From: Sipunculus nudus
Taxonomy: Eukaryota > Annelida > Sipuncula > Golfingiida > Sipunculidae
Assembly: GCA_026874595.1 (NCBI GenBank)
Contig: CM049308.1
Location: 23,043,867-23,107,866 of the forward strand
Length of the DNA: 64,000 nt
Direction: 5' to 3'
Shown here: piece by piece, positions 58,491 through 64,000 of the stretch
How the letters are laid out: the number at the start of each line of letters is the position of its first letter
How positions within the stretch are numbered: the stretch's first letter is position 1
Notes under the pieces: model-generated
Database searches by the model: none
The model's input: only the letters and a program-made list of their open reading frames with translations
Told to the model about the DNA's origin: nothing
Position numbers and translations under genes: made by a program

Positions 58491-59849
58491 AAACAAGCCA
58501 AAATCAATGATCCGACAGACCTTTCCACAATCTTTGCTTTTTAATTTACCATATTTCCATCGAACTGGTTATTTTTTAATGGTGCGCAGCCTATTTATGT
58601 CACATATTGGACTTTAAATTCCATTCAGCATATACAAAACCTCAGTGATACGCTCTAATTCCTGAATCACTCCTGGATTTTTTTTCCCAGTAAATAAGCC
58701 TCCCCACACCAATGGAAGGCTAATAGGGACTGATGGGTTCATTTCTATATCAATATTTGTGTCTTTTATTGGGGAGAGGGTGGAGTGGCAAGCAAAAGTG
58801 CAAAATCATATACGAGAAATGTTCGCCATTGTTGCACTGGAACTCCAATACTATTGATATAAACAATTCTCTGGTCAGAGCAACAATCATTGGTGATAGA
58901 TTCGCATCTAATTTGCAAGGTCGTGCCAATAGTTTTTGAACAAACAACATATCTTCAGGTATTTTTTGTGTGTGGAAAATTTACAAGGATAAATGTTTAA
59001 CCTCCAGGAACTGGGTTCAGTTTATGTAAAATCTATATTAGTAATGCATGCTTTCTTCGGCTAGTGCGTGAAACCATGATAAGTGCCTCTATGAAGCCGT
59101 TTCATTTTTTATTGCTCTATTTGAATTGTCAGGAAGTAACCTAGTCCAGTCACCACATAGTATTGTCTGTAGCGCATGAAATGTCACCGGAAGTGACTTT
59201 TCTGTCTCTAAATGTAAATGATTAAAAAGCAAATCCGGAATAATCTGGTATAATATTGATACGAACATCCTAAATGAGCAGATATTTTTTGCAAAGAGGC
59301 TAAATATTCATTTTATCATGTTTTTTTTTAAAATTAATATACACAATAGAATATCTATTGTATGACCTTCTAAATTCAAGAAACAAATAATGTTATATTA
59401 AAGGAACATAAATAAGAGCAACATATTATTCATAAAGTTTAATTTAATACCATTACTCACATTATGGATGCATGCTTGAGTAATTTAATACATGAGCCAT
59501 GCACGGTTAATTTAAATATAAAAACAATGATTAAACTTAGCGTGTACCCTAATTGAATTGTTCTAGTTCATGGACATTATATGTTGTTATTTATGCTCAC
59601 ACCTTTCCTCTTATATTTCGCTTTTCAAGTGTCTTACAATTCCAGATTGATCTTAATTCTTTTGTAAGTTTGTTTTTGAAATAATGTATAAAATGTGTCA
59701 TTATATGATGATACTAGGGGAAAATAATATTTGATTTGTGCAAATTGGATAAAATCTACTTATTTATTTATCTATTCGGTGAAATTGTTAAAGAGGTAAT
59801 GCATATTTGTATAACTAAGAAGAGTGCATGTACTGCAGTCCCATAATTC

Positions 59850-59851
<2 letters not shown>
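58491..59851. other. AT-rich unique sequence
   Basis: No feature recognised. Confidence 0.45.

Positions 59852-59918
<67 letters not shown>
59852..59918. repeat. (AT)n microsatellite
   Basis: About 67 bp of uninterrupted AT dinucleotides. Confidence 0.96.
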
Positions 59919-59919
<1 letters not shown>

Positions 59920-60494
59920 TTATTTACCGTTTAACACGTACGTATAAATTACACAGATGTTGACTTGTTCATATAAAAGGGATGGAACCAGAAGGGATTT
60001 ACGGCCTTTAAATCACTCCCCTTTCTGGAGGGGGGGGGGGGGGTGCCGTTATTTCAGTGTATTTTCGGCAATATTTAAAGAAACTCTCGCTTTATACCGG
60101 CCTTTTTTATATGGGGTTTTAGTCAGTTTGTGTTACCAGTAAACATATTTCTTCGAAAAATTCTGGATCTGCCCATGTGTGACAATACATTTTGAGCTTG
60201 GCATGGTATATCAGTTATACAATGTTGTGTCGATTATTTTCTCTTCATATGCTATTATACTAGTCCATTTTGAAATTGATCACAGACGATTCTGTATGCA
60301 CATCTGAATAAGTTATATCATTCGGGGACTCTTTTTTTATAATCTTCTGAAATATAATGCAGGGTACAATAGGCGACAACCTGGGGTGGCATTCTTGACG
60401 AATGTGATCACAGTGTCATACAAGATACACAAATAACCTCCGCCATCATTGGTCACAGGTATTGTGATAGGCGTGTTTGTATGTGTATGTTTTC
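59919..60494. other. AT-rich sequence with a poly-G tract
   Basis: A G run of about 12 lies at 60031-60042. Otherwise nothing recognised. Confidence 0.5.
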
Positions 60495-60946
60495 TAGTGA
60501 TTAAGGACTCGATACGGGACTTGGACTCGAGTCTACTTTATTAGCGACTCGGACCTGAGTGTCCTTGACTCGGACTTGTACTCGGACTCAGAGGTAAGGA
60601 CTCGAGAAATCAGGCCGAATTAAACAGAAGGAAAGCTCTGTCGCATACCATGAAAACATATATATATATATATGTAAATGTGTAAACTACTCACAAAATA
60701 TAAAAAAACTGTGTTTATCAAGGAAAAAGGCATGTGTAAACTTACATAAAAACACTTATGGTTAACTCAAAGTTCAATTTTAATTTCTTTTAATAAAGAG
60801 TTTTTTTTTATCGGGCTTGTACTACAGTTACAGATGACTCGGAGTCGGAGAAAGTGGACTTAGACTCGAACCTCAAAGACTCGGACTTGGACTGTTGGAG
60901 CCTGGACTCGAACTGAGTCAGATGGTGTGCTCGACTACATCACATG
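60495..60946 (-). mobile_element. GGACTCG-family hAT-like element, copy 2
   Basis: Terminal zones are packed with GGACTCG and its complement, and the edges TAGTGATT and ATCACAT are roughly inverted. In reverse it shares TTACACATGCCTTTT-like inner sequence with copy 3. Flanked by TGTTTTC at 60488-60494 and 60947-60953 (7 of an 8-bp hAT-type duplication). Confidence 0.7.
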
Positions 60947-62328
60947 TGTTTTCGTCTGAGTTGAATCGCTCGATGCAGTTTTATAGATGACCTAATGAAA
61001 AAAATATGCGATTTTTGGACGGAGCAGTAAAATTTAAATCTGCATGGATCTTGATCCAGTCAAAAATCGCAATTTTTTCTACTATCTTTTCTGTTTCTGC
61101 GTATCACATCTAAAAAATATATCGATCTCAACAAAAATTATAAAGACTTCCTTGATGACGTCATCAAGATGGAGGTAGTCCATCGATAAAGTCACCGCTA
61201 CGCAGGACCCATGACGACTTTGCTTTCCTCATCTGCAGCAAACTGAACGTTTGAGTGTACCTTCCTTGTCCTCCAATAATCGCCAAAAAATCTGAATTTA
61301 TTTTAATGATTTTTGCGGGAGAGTAGGTCAGGGATTATTAATCGATTATGTAACGGATACTGTTTTATGGCTTTTGTAACAGTGATTTAAGTTGACCTTT
61401 TTATTGACATCATACGCGTGATACACTTAAGATTTTCTAACCCGACCAGACCTTATTACTTAATCGAGGAAATAAGTGCATTAGGTTGATTTATTTACTT
61501 CATAAATTGTTCAATCACATGCACTGTTTTTCCCGATTTTGGGAGGGTAATTGACTAATTGTATTGCACAACCCCCTTTCGCGTCCGTAGGTCATGTAGG
61601 GTATTCTCCTTAGAGAAAGTCCCAAAGCAATTGTAAATGGCTGTCGGTATATTATACAAAACTTGTTCTTAAACCGTTAACAAAATGTATTCATGATTAT
61701 TGATTCATTGGCATTACGTCATAAGGCCCTGAAAATATGTCAGTTCAACCATGTTATTGTGAATGTTGTTTATTTCGAAATAATAGAACTGACGTCATTA
61801 CTGAGCCAAACTTTGTTGCATGTTTAATTAAGCGATAAACTCTCCATAAATAAATGAGGTGATTCATTCCCTCAACCGCTTCATACATTCTTTTTTTATT
61901 AGCCTATATTAAGGCCAGCATAAAGGGGTCGCCAGGCATAAATTCTCTTTGGTGATTTTTGTTTTCACGAAATCAACCTAAGCAATAGCTTTACAATTTT
62001 AACTGGGTGTATTTGAACTAGTTACTTGTTATTTACGGTAACTGTCGCCTTTGGCCATCTAGTATTCAAACGTTGAACAATTAAGAAGTTTTAGATATCT
62101 ATTTTTTTAATTAATATTAACTTTATTTATATTTCAGCTCAACGCAATGAAACGTTATGTATTCTCGTTGGCGATCTACTCACATGTATAAGAATGTACA
62201 AAGGAGTTGTCCAGTTTTAATGCCTCATTCAAACGTTATGTGATTCACTTAATGAACACAAGATAGCGCTGATATGTAATAGCGGTTTACCGTAATTAAT
62301 AATAAAGACATGCTGAGGTACCCCATTA
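60947..62328. other. AT-rich unique sequence
   Basis: Contains TGACGTCA near 61157 and 61790. No gene recognised. Confidence 0.45.
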
Positions 62329-62834
62329 CAGTGATGTAGTCGAATCCCCACCATCCGAGTCCATGTCTGAGTTCAGACCGCTCGAGTCCATGCATTGCAA
62401 GTCCAAGTCCTTGAGGTTTGAGTCCACCTTTATCCCGAGTCCGAGATATTTGGAACCTGAGTCCAAGTCCGAGTCCAATACAAATATCCTTAAAAGCAAT
62501 TTAAAATGGAATTTTCAGATGATCATTAACATATTTAAGTTAGTTCACACATGCTTTTACTGAAATGGTTAATTACATTTATTATTCCCGATGCTGAGCA
62601 AAGCTTTGTATATACAGAGTTATTATTTTGTAATATTTTATAAGTAGTTAGCACGTGTGCATAAGTTAAGTCTTCATAATATGTGACATAGATTTTTTTA
62701 ATATTGGACTCGACATGGACATAGCCTGATTTTTCTACTTCGGAGTCAAAGTACAAATCCGAGTCCAGGACCCTCGAGTCTAAGTCCGAGTCCATAAAAA
62801 GTGGATCGGAGTCCGAACTCGAGTCCTACGTCAG
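62329..62834 (+). mobile_element. GGACTCG-family hAT-like element, copy 3 (most complete)
   Basis: Begins CAGTGATGTAGTCGA and ends TCGAGTCCTACGTCAG, an imperfect inverted pair. Both ends carry GAGTCC/GGACTC hexamer arrays around a ~230-bp AT-rich core shared with 57647. No ORF of note and no exact target duplication. Confidence 0.75.
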
Positions 62835-64000
62835 GGTTTAATTGAGTATTAAACATTGAAGGTAGATCAAAATCCAACAAAATCGTTTCGAAGTCAAGCG
62901 TGTGGTACAAAGCATTGCTAAGATGTTGTTCATTTGCATCGTGTAATACCGTGTCCGCTTTCGGGAACTGAATCGGATGTTTCTGCAGGGTTTAGCAAGA
63001 ACCGTACCCAATGGTTCCATAACTCAATCCATATAACCAACCACCCTGTTCTTTGTTTGACCAACCGATCCATAGAATAAACAACATTGGCCCTTGGTTA
63101 ATAACCGATCCTTCGAATCAGCAGTTCTACTCAATAGCCCGATCTTTAATATTAACAAACCTGCACCATGGTAAAAAAAAAACACGCGATCAAAAATCGA
63201 CAAGCTTCTTCCTCCCCCTCCCTTACGGCCCCATCATACTTCAGTGCCGGATTTACCAACGGGCTGAGCAGACTGCAACCCTAGATCCGCAAACCTATGA
63301 CCAAAATAATATAAATGGTATATGTAAGAGAAACAGATTTTAATGAAATACTGGAAAGTTTGCACAGAAACTTACAAAGAAGCAGTCACTGTAATGAATT
63401 TGCAGATCTAGAGGCTGGAGCAAAGCTATGAATAATCTATGAGAACTTATTAGTAATACAATACTTTGGTCAAATTTTGTCAATAACATATTTTCACAAA
63501 TGTTCTACATTCATACTACTGCTTACATTAAGGACAGAGTCAGCTTTTCTCATATTAAGAGGGGACCCTGGCACTGGCTACGATTGTCTGCAACCGCGAG
63601 CACTCGTCGATAAAACAGGCGGTCGTTGCCACGGTCCATAGTATGATCTAGTATAAAACTCATGAACACCGCGCGATCCTCAGTGACTAACTTTGACTTG
63701 CGGTTTTCTGCACGGCCAACTAAAGATTATTCATGACAACCCTGAAACTGGCCATTTTTACCTGACCGACAGTCTTGGGACTGTCAAATGACCACCTTTT
63801 TGACAGATCCCTGATTTGATGGGTATATCATTTTAGTTGCGACTGTGTCACACAACGATCAAACTGTTTGCACGCTATTCTGCCGCTAATTAAAAACAAA
63901 ATAAACTAAGATCAAACTGGCCGTAGGCAGTATTTTGTGCAGGATCGACCTCCGCCATGCGGTGAGAATTATTATGTTTTTTTCCCTTGGATTTATGCGT
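62835..64000. other. AT-rich unique sequence to window end
   Basis: A balanced stretch at 63550-63960 lacks simple repeats and ORFs with domains. Nothing else supported. Confidence 0.4.

Overview
This window looks like non-coding, repeat-rich nuclear DNA of an invertebrate animal, most likely a lophotrochozoan and plausibly a bivalve mollusc. The reasons are strong AT bias, a long (AT)n microsatellite every few kilobases, tRNA-derived SINEs, short DNA transposons with terminal inverted repeats, and repeats starting with a small hairpin followed by runs of GTCCGTC, which I associate with molluscan genomes. There is no bacterial gene structure. No long open reading frame matches a protein I can name, so the window is best read as intergenic or intronic sequence. 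All identity figures and repeat counts are hand estimates.

Layout. 0-7.7 kb: mostly unique AT-rich DNA, with a GC-balanced block at 3.38-3.80 kb. 7.745-8.397 kb: a tandem array with a 23-bp period. 9.3-11.6 kb: GC-balanced unique blocks. 12.62-16.91 kb: a 4.3 kb segment bounded by a perfect 15-bp inverted repeat with GAACCCT/AGGGTTC-rich flanks; inside it lie minus-strand exon-like pieces with good splice signals. 18-23.8 kb: PIF/Harbinger-like MITE material, a CTCF-like site, a GC-balanced block with a perfect RFX X-box (20.32 kb) and two related degenerate ORFs. 22.9 and 27.3 kb: two copies of an hAT-like MITE, one with an exact 8-bp target duplication. 24.7 and 35.9 kb: two copies of one SINE family in opposite orientation. 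32.1 and 49.4 kb: two copies of a ~450-bp element.

34.7-37.4 kb is a nest: arrays of an ~20-bp CCCATAATGTAATAA repeat in inverted orientation enclose the second SINE and a 432-bp terminal-repeat element. That element has two ~158-bp direct repeats holding Pol III-type A and B boxes, a tRNA-Pro-like primer site and a purine tract, so it resembles a TRIM retroelement with a tRNA-like sequence in its LTR. 38.4-39.1 kb may be a solo LTR. 43.4-46.1 kb is a large repeat with two internal tandem arrays (~338 bp and ~140 bp); relatives lie at 51.8-52.9 kb. 46.7 kb carries a SINE with a 13-bp target duplication. 50.4-51.5 kb is the best plus-strand gene candidate: a 21-codon exon with a strong donor, a 144-codon second exon and a poly(A) signal. 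54.4-55.8 kb is a pogo-like element carrying its own tandem array. 57.6, 60.5 and 62.3 kb hold three copies of a GGACTCG-rich hAT-like family.

No operon or pathway can be proposed. The content is mobile elements, their nested remnants, microsatellites, and a few unique GC-balanced blocks that may be regulatory.
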